NCBI GenBank assembly: GCA_938091495.1
Contig: CALLJF010000011.1
Span: 1 to 56,830, forward strand
Direction of reading: 5' to 3'
DNA from: an uncultured Nitrososphaerales archaeon
GTDB taxonomy: Archaea > Thermoproteota > Nitrososphaeria > Nitrososphaerales > JACAEJ01
DNA: 56,830 nucleotides
Position numbers and translations under genes: made by a program. Under the pieces are notes generated by a model. That model was not told the DNA's origin, did not search any database, and was given only the letters and a program-made list of their open reading frames with translations. This document shows positions 17,897 through 26,103 of the stretch, piece after piece (the stretch's first letter is position 1; each line of letters opens with the position of its first letter).

Positions 17897-19452
17897 TGGG
17901 AAAGATCACAACTATTTTAATCTTCAAAATAATGCAGTACTTTGGTCCCCTCAGATCATCAAAGGCTAGTCTTCTTTTAGGCATCTTGACGTTCTTAGGT
18001 CTTAATTTTGTAGGATTTTTCTTTGGCTTAGGTTTACCTAGTACGCCTTTTTGGACAGAGCCTGATCGTCTAATTGACATACTCTCAGCCTTCCTCTCTG
18101 TATTCCTTGCAATAAGTCTAGTCTTGAGCTTAAGAGGAGGAGTTACAGCTTTTCAAGCAGAGCTGGACTTCTTCTTTACTTCGGCCATAAAGCCCAGACA
18201 GTATGTTTTGTCAGACCTGATCTTTCAATTCATAGTCCTTCACCTTCTATTTTCGCCCTTCATTCCTTTTATCATAGGTTTGGCTTTGAGGTTAGGCATA
18301 ACTGCTCTGACTGCTTTGATTGCAGCTTTTATTTACGAAATGTTTGTCTTCCTAGTGTTACTGAGCATGCAATCTCTTGGTATTCTAAATCTCATTACCC
18401 CTCACAAGAGGACTAAGGTCTTGATTATAGCAATAATGGTTGCTCTCATCTTGCCGAGCTTGAGTTTTATACACTCTTTTCCTCTGAAATATTCTGATTT
18501 ACCATATCCATCTACTTTTGCAGCAAAAGCAATTGTCCATTTGTTAGAGCAAAGTCCCGTTGAATTGTTGAGCATATTTTCTCTCGGAGCTTTTATTGCC
18601 ATTGCTTTTATTTTTCATTACATAGTATCGAGAAAGGACCTTTTTTATTATGTCAGACCCACTGTGATGCTATCCTTTTTTGAGAGCAGACCCCAGGCTC
18701 AAGCTATTCAGCAGAGGAGGATGCTTGAAAGATTTGGACCCATGACGACCTTTCTGACCCTAGACCCTACAAAAGGTTCATTGACAAGCTTTATGATAAA
18801 AAAGCATTTCATACGTATAATCAGAGATGGAAGTCTACTCCCATTGATCATACTCTTCGTAGTTTACGGAGCAGTTAGCATGCTTTCTCTGAACTTTTCA
18901 CTAACCTCAAGTGCAAGGGAGATTGAATCAGCTCTTTTCACTTTGACCTTCTACAGTGCTTTGGTTCCTTCTATGCTGGCTATGTCATGGAACTCTTATG
19001 AAAGAGAAAATCTATGGATACTTTTGACTTCTGGTGGGCGAATAATCGAGTACTTTAAATCCTTCTTTGTAGCTTCTTTAGTTCTTGCCCTCATCATGCC
19101 TTGGGGGCTTTTAATTATCTCCCTTCCGTTCATTGGCCTATCATCCTTATGGCTTATATTAAGTGCACTTGCTATTGCTTCCTTCTCTTCTGCTTTTGCA
19201 ATTCTAACTTTAATCTTAATAAGTGTACCAAAGGAAGGTAGCCTATCTGCTGGGTACCTTTTTGTCATAATCCTGCCTATAATAGGTGCTTATATTGGGG
19301 CCTCACCGTTTCTGGCTATGCTGGTAATAGTTTCAGACTATCTGATACAGTCTCAATTATTATTCGCTGTAATTCTAATAGGATATCTAGCATTAGCATT
19401 GTTCGGGCTTTTAAAACTGATAGAAAAGAAGGCCAAGTCCATCAAGATATGA
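17896..19452 (+). CDS. ABC-2 type transporter permease
   Basis: A 518-residue polytopic membrane protein with about twelve hydrophobic segments, starting at ATG 17896, which shares its A with the TAA of the ATPase gene. It lacks soluble domains apart from a loop near residues 255-285 (RPQAQAIQQRRML). Sequence is poorly conserved, as usual for these permeases, so identity rests on the gene pair. It is probably an exporter. It ends 5 nt before the stop of the convergent nuclease gene. Confidence 0.85.
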   Translation: MGKITTILIFKIMQYFGPLRSSKASLLLGILTFLGLNFVGFFFGLGLPSTPFWTEPDRLIDILSAFLSVFLAISLVLSLRGGVTAFQAELDFFFTSAIKPRQYVLSDLIFQFIVLHLLFSPFIPFIIGLALRLGITALTALIAAFIYEMFVFLVLLSMQSLGILNLITPHKRTKVLIIAIMVALILPSLSFIHSFPLKYSDLPYPSTFAAKAIVHLLEQSPVELLSIFSLGAFIAIAFIFHYIVSRKDLFYYVRPTVMLSFFESRPQAQAIQQRRMLERFGPMTTFLTLDPTKGSLTSFMIKKHFIRIIRDGSLLPLIILFVVYGAVSMLSLNFSLTSSAREIESALFTLTFYSALVPSMLAMSWNSYERENLWILLTSGGRIIEYFKSFFVASLVLALIMPWGLLIISLPFIGLSSLWLILSALAIASFSSAFAILTLILISVPKEGSLSAGYLFVIILPIIGAYIGASPFLAMLVIVSDYLIQSQLLFAVILIGYLALALFGLLKLIEKKAKSIKI

Positions 19453-19457
19453 TTTGG

Positions 19458-20144
19458 TCATTTAACGATTAAAATCATATCAAGCATACCATCAAGCTCA
19501 TTAAGAAAATTAGAGAATTTATCAATTGGCACTATAGGAACCTTGCTTACAAAGAAGACTTTCTCGCTACAGAGTGTGACTATTACAGGAATTACATACA
19601 ATAAGTTAAACTTTTTAGCTTCATCGGCCCTTAGTAGATTCTCAACTCTTTTTATCTGGGCTTCTGCCATCTTTGATATGCTTGATGCTCCCATCGAACG
19701 ATGCCAGTGCTTACAATCTATGGCCAAACCCTTTCCATCTTTAACTGCCAATACGTCTATCTCTGCCCTGGGATGCTTTAGCCTAAAGTTCTGATGAACT
19801 ATGTAGCCATTATATATCATAATAGTAGAGATGAATTCTTCGAAGTCCCTCCAGCTCAAGACTCTTGAGACTTCATCAATACTCGAACCTAGCCTTAAGG
19901 CTAAAACTGAAACCAATAATTTTGCTCCCTTTTCGAATTCAACAGCATTCCCATCAAACTTAGCTACATTCTCGCCTTCAAGAAAGATCAATATTTCTTT
20001 TAAAACTTCAAAACCTAGCCCACTTTTAGAAGCAATCTTCATCAAATCATGCTTACCATCTACAATAAATGGAATCAGTTTGATTAAAGCAACAGGCCTC
20101 GTCTCGATCTCCTCTGACCAAATTCTTTTATTTCGAAAGTACAA
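19458..20144 (-). CDS. Winged-helix plus Mrr-like restriction-endonuclease-fold protein
   Basis: A 228-residue protein. The first 75 residues suggest a winged helix (KHDLMKIASKSGLGFEVLKE). Residues 98-150 show a PD-(D/E)xK core of the Mrr type: the acidic helix WRDFEEFI, then EIDVLAV with D130, and AIDCKHW with D143 and K145. These are the residues expected to bind metal, so an active nuclease is plausible. Similar single-gene proteins are widespread in Crenarchaeota and Thaumarchaeota without a methylase partner, and none is seen here. It may act in DNA repair rather than in restriction. It is divergent from the signal peptidase gene by 49 nt. Confidence 0.75.
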   Translation of the reverse strand: MYFRNKRIWSEEIETRPVALIKLIPFIVDGKHDLMKIASKSGLGFEVLKEILIFLEGENVAKFDGNAVEFEKGAKLLVSVLALRLGSSIDEVSRVLSWRDFEEFISTIMIYNGYIVHQNFRLKHPRAEIDVLAVKDGKGLAIDCKHWHRSMGASSISKMAEAQIKRVENLLRADEAKKFNLLYVIPVIVTLCSEKVFFVSKVPIVPIDKFSNFLNELDGMLDMILIVK

Positions 20145-20193
20145 TGTAAAAATTTATCTATTTAGTTATTAAGCCTAGAGCGAGAACTAGGAC

Positions 20194-20745
20194 ATGAGTG
20201 AAGAAAAATTTCAAAACGACCAAAACGATCAAATTAATAGGAAAAATTTGATCAAGGCAATTACTTATATTGCAATCTTAATAGCCATCATGAGCATCAT
20301 CTGGCTATTACCAAGAGTCGCTTTGGGGACATCTACACCCTTCTTCAGCGTATCTAGTGAGAGCATGATTCCTACTTTAAATGTTGGCGATTATATAGTG
20401 ATTAAGTATGAGCCATTTAATGAATTGAAAGTAGGCGACATAATAGTATTCCATAGTCCTATAAATCCTAACGATATAATAGTACATCGCATCAACGATA
20501 CCAAAATTTACATCGGGCAAGAAGTTCTAATAACCAAAGGGGATAACAATCTTTACCCCGATCCTTGGTATGTGGAGCAAGAACATTATATAGGAAAATA
20601 TACAGGGTTCAAAATTCCTTATTTAGGTTATCTTGCTTTGCTCTTCCCTTTTCCTGTTAATTACATATTCATCATAATTGTGATTTTGATAATATTTCTT
20701 ATTGAATTTCTACCTGAAAAGAAAGAAAATAAGATGAAGTCTTAA
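20194..20745 (+). CDS. Signal peptidase I, ER/archaeal type
   Basis: Cleaves signal peptides on the outer face of the membrane. It has an N-terminal membrane helix at about 22-40, then the catalytic serine in SESMIPT (S57), the box VGDYIVIKY, and the second catalytic residue as histidine in IVHRI (H98), which marks the Ser-His ER/archaeal class rather than the bacterial Ser-Lys class. A C-terminal membrane helix lies at about 150-172. It has 183 residues and starts at ATG 20194. The tbp gene follows 50 nt later with its own promoter. Confidence 0.92.
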   Translation: MSEEKFQNDQNDQINRKNLIKAITYIAILIAIMSIIWLLPRVALGTSTPFFSVSSESMIPTLNVGDYIVIKYEPFNELKVGDIIVFHSPINPNDIIVHRINDTKIYIGQEVLITKGDNNLYPDPWYVEQEHYIGKYTGFKIPYLGYLALLFPFPVNYIFIIIVILIIFLIEFLPEKKENKMKS

Positions 20746-20747
20746 CT

Positions 20748-20766
20748 ATTTAAATAGTATTTAAAT
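20748..20766 (+). promoter_or_regulatory. Tandem TATA boxes of the tbp promoter
   Basis: Two identical ATTTAAAT boxes occur at 20748-20755 and 20759-20766, 11 bp apart, each inside a palindrome (12 and 14 bp, sharing AGTA-type flanks). The second box is 30 nt before the preferred TTG start of tbp. One helical turn between boxes would place two TBP molecules on the same face. This may serve autoregulation. Confidence 0.6.
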
Positions 20767-20795
20767 ACTAGTCTATCTTAAATGAGGTGATCTTC

Positions 20796-21353
20796 TTGCC
20801 AATTACAAAAGCTATTGTAAGTATAGAAAACGTAGTCGCTTCTGCCACTGTTAATCAAGCTATCGATTTAAACATTATTACAAGGCTCTTTCCAGACGTT
20901 GAGTATCGCCCAGACCAGTTCCCAGGACTTGTATTCAGATTAAAGGCTCCTAAGACCGCTACCTTAATCTTCAGTTCCGGTAAGATGGTGTGCACAGGCG
21001 CAAAGTCTGAGGATCAAGCCATAAAAGCCGTCAAGACCGTTGTTAGTAAGTTAAGAAAAGGTGGCGTTGAGATACTAAACGATCCAATCATAGAAATACA
21101 GAACATAGTCGCCTCGGCAAGTCTTGGCGGAAAGGTTCATCTTGAGGAAGCAGCCAGACTATTGGAGAGATCCATGTATGAGCCTGAACAGTTTCCTGGC
21201 TTGATCCATAGGATGATTGATCCTAAGACAGTCATACTCTTGTTCGCGAGTGGGAAGCTCGTATGTACGGGCGCAAGAAAAGAAGCTGACGTCTATAAAG
21301 CCGTTAATAATCTCCATGACTTGCTTGAGGAAAAAGGGCTTATGCTATATTAA
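20796..21353 (+). CDS. tbp: TATA-box-binding protein
   Basis: General transcription factor that binds the TATA box and recruits TFB and RNA polymerase. The saddle is made of two direct repeats, each with the pattern NVVASA / NIVASA, the EYRPDQFPGLVFR / MYEPEQFPGLIHR stirrup, and FSSGKMVCTGA / FASGKLVCTGA. The 185-residue length is normal for archaeal TBP, without the acidic tail of some Euryarchaeota. I prefer TTG 20796 because GAGGTGAT at 20784-20791 lies the right distance before it; GTG 20787 overlaps that site. Two TATA boxes stand upstream. Confidence 0.97.
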   Translation: MPITKAIVSIENVVASATVNQAIDLNIITRLFPDVEYRPDQFPGLVFRLKAPKTATLIFSSGKMVCTGAKSEDQAIKAVKTVVSKLRKGGVEILNDPIIEIQNIVASASLGGKVHLEEAARLLERSMYEPEQFPGLIHRMIDPKTVILLFASGKLVCTGARKEADVYKAVNNLHDLLEEKGLMLY

Positions 21354-21362
21354 CACTATTTT

Positions 21363-21995
21363 TTATTGTTTAGTTTTCACCATGCCATATATTGCCTTTT
21401 TTTGATCCTCTCTAATTACGTCCATCTCATAGAGGAGGTCTGCGAGCTCAGTTATCTTAGCGAGAGCCTTAAGCCTTATACTTGAGGCTGCTAACCTCTC
21501 CCTTCCTCCTTCCATTCTATCTATCAAAACCAAAGCATCTTCTACAATTCCTCCCTCACTTCTTATAGCTTCGGTAGTTCTTATAATTGAGCTACCTGTG
21601 GTTACAAGATCATCTAAGATCAAAACCTTCCAACCAGGTCTCAACAGGCCCTCAACTCTCTTTTGAGTACCATGCTCTTTTGGCTCTTTTCTAACGTATA
21701 AAAGAGGTTTTTCGAGCTTGTATGCTACTGCTGTAGAATAGGTTAATCCAGCGGTGGGTATTCCACCGATGGCGTCTATTCTATCTAGACCTATCATGTT
21801 TTCAAGGGCTTCAACAAATGCATCAATTATCCTCTTGAAGATTTCAGGAAGGCTGGGTACTATACGAAGATCGATATAATAAGAACTCATCTTTCCACTT
21901 GTGAGAGTAAAAGCTCCGAATCGGAGAGCCCCTGTCTTAACAAGGACTCTCCCAAGCTCCCTAATCAATTCGACTCTTCTCTTATCCCAGCTCAA
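21363..21995 (-). CDS. pyrE: Orotate phosphoribosyltransferase
   Basis: Makes orotidine 5'-phosphate from orotate and PRPP in pyrimidine synthesis. The PRPP-binding signature is VLILDDLVTTGSSI, the mobile loop with RKEPKEHG precedes it, and FTLTSGKMSSYYIDLR is the usual N-terminal motif. The 210 residues fit the archaeal enzyme. The start is TTG 21995, about 27 nt from a TATA element shared with the divergent gene, so a leaderless mRNA is likely. No other pyr gene is adjacent. Confidence 0.95.
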   Translation of the reverse strand: MSWDKRRVELIRELGRVLVKTGALRFGAFTLTSGKMSSYYIDLRIVPSLPEIFKRIIDAFVEALENMIGLDRIDAIGGIPTAGLTYSTAVAYKLEKPLLYVRKEPKEHGTQKRVEGLLRPGWKVLILDDLVTTGSSIIRTTEAIRSEGGIVEDALVLIDRMEGGRERLAASSIRLKALAKITELADLLYEMDVIREDQKKAIYGMVKTKQ

Positions 21996-22018
21996 AAAGA
22001 ATCACTTTTCTCTACATA

Positions 22019-22037
22019 CTTATTTATTTATATAAAG
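22019..22037. promoter_or_regulatory. Overlapping divergent TATA elements between pyrE and the LarA-like gene
   Basis: The 63-bp gap between two divergent start codons holds a single A+T run, including TTATTTATTTATATAAAG. Boxes at the usual 25-30 nt distance from each start must overlap in this run: about 22019-22026 for pyrE and 22028-22037 for the plus-strand gene. Both mRNAs would then be nearly leaderless. Confidence 0.55.
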
Positions 22038-22058
22038 ATAGTTTAACTTTTTTTGTAA

Positions 22059-23216
22059 ATGGAAATCTGGTTACCTTATGGTCGAGTTGAAGTTTCCGTT
22101 GACATAAGAGCTGAAAATTTAGCAGAAGTGTTAGAGTCAAATTTACAGAAACTCGATGATCGATCTCTTTATGAGAAATTAAATAGCATTGAAATCACAG
22201 GGAAATCGATGATAATGCTGTGCGATGTGACAACTGCAACGCTTAAGGTTTTGAAGTCTCTCATGGATTTGCAGATGGAAAAAGGCAGATCGAAAGATAT
22301 CGTCATAACTGTCCAGAAAAATCATCTTAAAAGAGTGAAGAAAGCCCTTGAAGAGAAGTTTGAGAACATCATTGCCATCGGGGAACCTCTTTTAGATTCT
22401 GGTATAGCTGATGGTTTTCCAGTTAAAGTGCCCAAAATCTTTTCAGAGTATAGAAAGGTCATGATCTCGGAAGTTAGCTTTGACCCATTGTTCGGCTTTG
22501 GAGGAGGACCTTCTTCTCTCATTAGAGCCATAGACCTTAAATTGGTAGAAGAAGCATTCAAGAGACGCCTTGACGACAACCCTAATCCTGGATCGGATAC
22601 GAACGCAGCTTGGTTTGCATCAAGAGTGGCAGAGGAAATTGGCGAAATCTATTCGATAGAAGTTCTAAATACAAAAGGCGAAGTTTCAAACATATTTCTT
22701 AGCGACATAATTGATGCCCATTTAGAAGCATCGAAGAAGCTTTACGAATCTGGGAAGAAGGTTCTACATCAGCCGGCCCGTGCGATGGTCGTAAGTTTAA
22801 GCGATCCTTCAAAGAGCTTGACTTTATCCTCGTCATTGAAATCACTTTGGAATGCCATAGGAAGTTTAGATGAAAAGGGAATAGCTGTTCTTTTAGCAGA
22901 GTGTTCCGAAGGTCTAGGCTCAGAGGCCTTCAAGCTTTATGTTACGAATAGGTTGAAGTTAGAGGAGTTTATCAAACATGGAAAGTACGTTATAGGTCTT
23001 GAAGATTTATTGTATCTCAAAAATGCTCTACAATCGCATAATATTTTGCTTGTCTCTACTTTACCAAATTATTACTCAGAGACAAAGCTAGGATTACGCA
23101 CTTTTAAGAAAGTTAGCGATGCCTTAGATCATGTAATAACTAACCTTGGGGCGAGAGTAAAGCTATGTGTAGTGGTAGACGCATCTAACACTCTTTTAAT
23201 GACTCAAAACCATTAA
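22059..23216 (+). CDS. LarA-like (DUF2088) family protein
   Basis: Resembles the N-terminal half of the nickel-pincer lactate racemase LarA: WLPYGRVEVSVDIRAENL at the start is the typical opening strand, and the order of Rossmann-like segments follows (IVITVQKNHLKRVK, VMISEVSFDPLFGFGG). However, the LarA segment with His, Gly-rich loop and catalytic Lys (usually pH-aGySGGaK) here reads FDPLFGFGGGPSSLIR, without the His and Lys. It may have lost racemase activity or use other residues. It has 385 residues and starts at ATG 22059 behind a TATA box. No larB, larC or larE maturation gene is seen nearby. Confidence 0.65.
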   Translation: MEIWLPYGRVEVSVDIRAENLAEVLESNLQKLDDRSLYEKLNSIEITGKSMIMLCDVTTATLKVLKSLMDLQMEKGRSKDIVITVQKNHLKRVKKALEEKFENIIAIGEPLLDSGIADGFPVKVPKIFSEYRKVMISEVSFDPLFGFGGGPSSLIRAIDLKLVEEAFKRRLDDNPNPGSDTNAAWFASRVAEEIGEIYSIEVLNTKGEVSNIFLSDIIDAHLEASKKLYESGKKVLHQPARAMVVSLSDPSKSLTLSSSLKSLWNAIGSLDEKGIAVLLAECSEGLGSEAFKLYVTNRLKLEEFIKHGKYVIGLEDLLYLKNALQSHNILLVSTLPNYYSETKLGLRTFKKVSDALDHVITNLGARVKLCVVVDASNTLLMTQNH

Positions 23217-23342
23217 TCAATTTAGAATAAGATAAGCGCAGGACATTCCAAGTTCGACCCTTTTCTATTATGAATCAAGTTTCTTACGGTTTCCAAACCT
23301 TTAAAAGTTTTAAAAACCTATTTGTGGCATAAGAATCACGTG

Positions 23343-23846
23343 ATGGAGTTGCAGAAGGTATCCCTTAGGAAGATAGGCGATTACACGATAAGAAGGTGTA
23401 AAAGAGAGGATATGCCTCTTGTCATCTCGATAAATTTGACCAGCTTACCTGAGCATTACTCCGACCTTTTTTTCGAAGAAATTTTGAATGAATTGCCTGA
23501 AGCCTTTCTTGTAGCCGAAAAGGATGGCATAGTAGTTGGCTACATAATGTGCAGGATTGAGTATGGCTCATCTATCCTCCGCAAGCTTAGACTAGCTAGA
23601 AAAGGGCATATAATCTCTGTAGCAGTGCTAGAGGAACACCGCAGAAAGGGTTTAGGGCAGGGTCTGGTTGAAGAGGCATCACAAGCATTGAAGAATAGGA
23701 ACTGCTCAGAAATCTACCTCGAAGTAAGGGTCTCTAACTCAGAAGCTATAAGACTCTACGAAAAGCTGGGTTTTAAGGTCGTATCTAGGCTCAGATGGTA
23801 CTATCGAGATGGAGAGGACGCATACATGATGGCAAAGGCTCTTTAA
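23343..23846 (+). CDS. GNAT N-acetyltransferase (RimI/archaeal NAT-like)
   Basis: A GNAT acetyltransferase that probably acetylates protein N-termini. The CoA-binding motif A is SVAVLEEHRRKGLGQGLV, with the RRKGLG pyrophosphate loop, and motif B is LEVRVSNSEAIRLYEKLGF, the RimI hallmark. The C-terminal YYRDGEDAYMMAK is also typical. I used ATG 23343 since two TATA-like boxes (TTTAAAAG, TTTTAAAAA) lie at about 23300-23317; a TTG at 23322 is an alternative. The length is 167 residues. It is monocistronic and has no neighbouring ribosomal gene. Confidence 0.88.
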   Translation: MELQKVSLRKIGDYTIRRCKREDMPLVISINLTSLPEHYSDLFFEEILNELPEAFLVAEKDGIVVGYIMCRIEYGSSILRKLRLARKGHIISVAVLEEHRRKGLGQGLVEEASQALKNRNCSEIYLEVRVSNSEAIRLYEKLGFKVVSRLRWYYRDGEDAYMMAKAL

Positions 23847-23897
23847 GTATCTGACTCAATACTGTTCAAATGCTAGATTTAAAGCCTCTTCCATATA

Positions 23898-24018
23898 TCA
23901 AAACGACTTTATGTCCGGCCATTCCTCTTCAATTCTTCTGCTATATCCGTGCTTCTTCAGATACTTTGCTCCCGCTGCCTTCGACTGTTATTTGCTTATC
24001 AGTAACTAGGTAAGAGAC
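23898..24018 (-). pseudogene. Short protein remnant of unknown family
   Basis: On the minus strand, two frames join into a coherent C-terminal tail if one G is removed from a GGG run: KWVSYLVTDKQITVEGSG and then AKYLKKHGYSRRIEEEW, ending PDIKSF and a TGA at 23898-23900. The composition looks coding, with no start codon upstream because a TGA precedes it. I do not recognise the family. It lies between the acetyltransferase and the DUF123 gene, and could be a remnant of a gene now lost. Confidence 0.3.
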
Positions 24019-24027
24019 CCATTTATT

Positions 24028-24519
24028 TCAATTATTTTTGATAAGATTTGAATTATGCAAAAAGTAAGAGTTAGCCATTAAATTCATATTACTATAAACA
24101 TCAACAATACTTTTAGCTATCTCATCGAGATTATCTCCTATATAGTATAAGTGGCTCCTACACCCTTCTTTACAGTCGCTAACTCCAAACCCTTTTATAG
24201 GCTTCGCAGTCATGCTGGCTATCTTTCTTACAATCTTACACTCATGTCCTGTATTACTCGCTGCACAAATTATCGCTTCGATGGATGAATATTCGTTGTT
24301 CAAAAGGTAATCTATGTGCCAAAAGCATTTTTTATCTTTCTTTATATGTCTCTGAATCCTCCTCATTAACCCTCCTGAACCTAAAGCGGAGCCTGTGTAG
24401 GTGTACCATCCTTTCTCAAATTTTAATGAGCCTAGGCTTCCTACTTTCAAATTTACTTTCTTGGTCAATCTTATTATAAGAGTGTATACCCCTTTGCCAT
24501 TCTTGATTTCTAACTCGAT
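24028..24519 (-). CDS. DUF123 GIY-YIG-type nuclease-like protein
   Basis: A small protein of the DUF123 family, related to GIY-YIG nucleases and often fused to endonuclease III. The GIY half is GVYTLIIRL and the YIG half GWYTYTGSALGSGGLMRRI; the HIDYLL and GCRSHLYYI segments with conserved His and Cys follow. The GIY strand lies upstream of the first standard start (TTG 24468), so the real start must be further upstream. The frame is open to an ATC at 24517-24519, preceded by AGGTGG about 6 nt before it. No ATG, GTG or TTG exists in that stretch. So either ATC initiates or one base is wrong. Confidence 0.75.
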   Translation of the reverse strand: MELEIKNGKGVYTLIIRLTKKVNLKVGSLGSLKFEKGWYTYTGSALGSGGLMRRIQRHIKKDKKCFWHIDYLLNNEYSSIEAIICAASNTGHECKIVRKIASMTAKPIKGFGVSDCKEGCRSHLYYIGDNLDEIAKSIVDVYSNMNLMANSYFLHNSNLIKNN

Positions 24520-24544
24520 TTAGACCACCTTTATTGTTTAAGTT

Positions 24545-25981
24545 CTAAGGGATGGGTATGGGTGAATCCTTCTCTGGTATTATGACGTTTGTAATATCTT
24601 TGAATAGTTCATGAAAAGCTTCGGGATGCTCTGTATGAATTGGTATGAGTATTTTCGGTTTAACTTCATTTACGAATCTTATCAAATCCAAAGGGGTTGC
24701 ATGGCCTGAACTATGGAGGCGATACACTATTAAACCATATAAAGCTAGTGAATTGATAAAACGATCCTCATCGTACTCTTCCTCTTCGCTCACATGCTCA
24801 GAAATACTTTGTATGTAAAGAGAACCTTTTGGAGGAGTTGTACTAAAGACGTTAAACCTACCAGAATCAAGTAACACTGTTCTTTCCTTAGGATTAATTA
24901 TCGCCTTATCATCAAGGATTTCCATATCCTCGTGTTTCTCTATAAGCTCCTTCTCCCATCTCATAAACCTACCTTTTGCGAAAAGCTTCACTTCATCTTT
25001 CAGCTTCGGTATGCCGTGCAATAACCTTGCTTCCAGTCCAGACCGCTTTATCTTATCAAGAATATAGGCGACTCTAGTAGTAATAGCTATGGTGCTATTA
25101 AGGCTCTTTGCGACTCTCACGAAGGCGTTAATCCTATCTATATCACTCGATTTAACTTCTATTATCGCTAATTTATTGCCCAATTGAAAACTTTTTTCAA
25201 TCAATTCATGAGCGTCTTTTTCAACCTTTTCTTCGGAGCCTACACGCCCTACGTTCATGTTCGTACCCTCGACTATTAACACATCAAGATTCTCTTCTCT
25301 TAGTCTATCTTCAAACTTCTTTGATAAATTCTGAGCAGGTCCATGGAATCTGAAGTCACCAGTGTATGCAATTCTTGCTGATGAGCTTTCTATAACAAAA
25401 CCATAAGCACCAGGGACGCTATGATCTACTGAATAAGGAATAACTCTTAGCCTATCGCTTTCTATCCCCGTGCCATCATGAAACTTTAAGATTTTTAATC
25501 TTGGCTCAATTTCATCCTTCTTTAGCAAATTCCAGTAAAGCTTATTCTCTAAAGTTACATCCTTTCTTGTTTCAATGTTTGAAGAATAGATTAACTCCGA
25601 CATAGATCCCATATGAATGTTTAGATCACTTCTGAGAAGAGTAACAAAGCCTGAATGATCTAGATGAGGATGAGTGATGAATACGTGCTGTAAGGGACAA
25701 GCAACCCTTGGCTCTAATATCTCTGTCCCTTCATAATCAACGTACAAAGGCAATTTTTGCCTCTTCGATGTCTTTATTTCTGGCAATAGGCGAGTCTTAA
25801 TCAATTCTTTTTGAACTGATTTTGTGGGCATAGTAAATGGAAATTGGAAAAACTTTCTATACTTGTCAAAGTCTTTGCCTAAGTCAAAGATGATCATAGA
25901 TTCCTTATCTTCTAAAAGTATGGAGTTTCCACCTATCTTCCCTGCCCCTCCAAATAGTGTAATGTAGCAGTCTAAGGGCAT
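24545..25981 (-). CDS. RNase J-like beta-CASP metallo-beta-lactamase ribonuclease
   Basis: A zinc-dependent nuclease of the metallo-beta-lactamase fold, probably acting as a 5'-3' exoribonuclease. The metal-binding THPHLDHSG is motif II, the DHSVPGAYGF histidine motif III, and AYTGDFRFHG motif IV. The beta-CASP region between about residues 215 and 390 leads to LHSSGHATP and PIHTEHPE, the two histidine motifs typical of RNase J. The N-terminus LFGGAGKIGGNS is the family opening. The 478 residues match archaeal RNase J. It begins at ATG 25981 and is divergent from tldD. Confidence 0.87.
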   Translation of the reverse strand: MPLDCYITLFGGAGKIGGNSILLEDKESMIIFDLGKDFDKYRKFFQFPFTMPTKSVQKELIKTRLLPEIKTSKRQKLPLYVDYEGTEILEPRVACPLQHVFITHPHLDHSGFVTLLRSDLNIHMGSMSELIYSSNIETRKDVTLENKLYWNLLKKDEIEPRLKILKFHDGTGIESDRLRVIPYSVDHSVPGAYGFVIESSSARIAYTGDFRFHGPAQNLSKKFEDRLREENLDVLIVEGTNMNVGRVGSEEKVEKDAHELIEKSFQLGNKLAIIEVKSSDIDRINAFVRVAKSLNSTIAITTRVAYILDKIKRSGLEARLLHGIPKLKDEVKLFAKGRFMRWEKELIEKHEDMEILDDKAIINPKERTVLLDSGRFNVFSTTPPKGSLYIQSISEHVSEEEEYDEDRFINSLALYGLIVYRLHSSGHATPLDLIRFVNEVKPKILIPIHTEHPEAFHELFKDITNVIIPEKDSPIPIP

Positions 25982-26103
25982 AGCAACTTATAGATAAAGC
26001 AGAGTTATATTTAATTCATTATCTAAATATGAAGAACTTTTAGATGATTGGGCTAGTTAATAATTAAATAAAACAATTATAATATTTCTGAATAGCGATC
26101 AAT

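Noticed and set aside
19458-20144. Restriction-modification system.
   Set aside because: The nuclease-like gene has no methyltransferase or specificity partner nearby.
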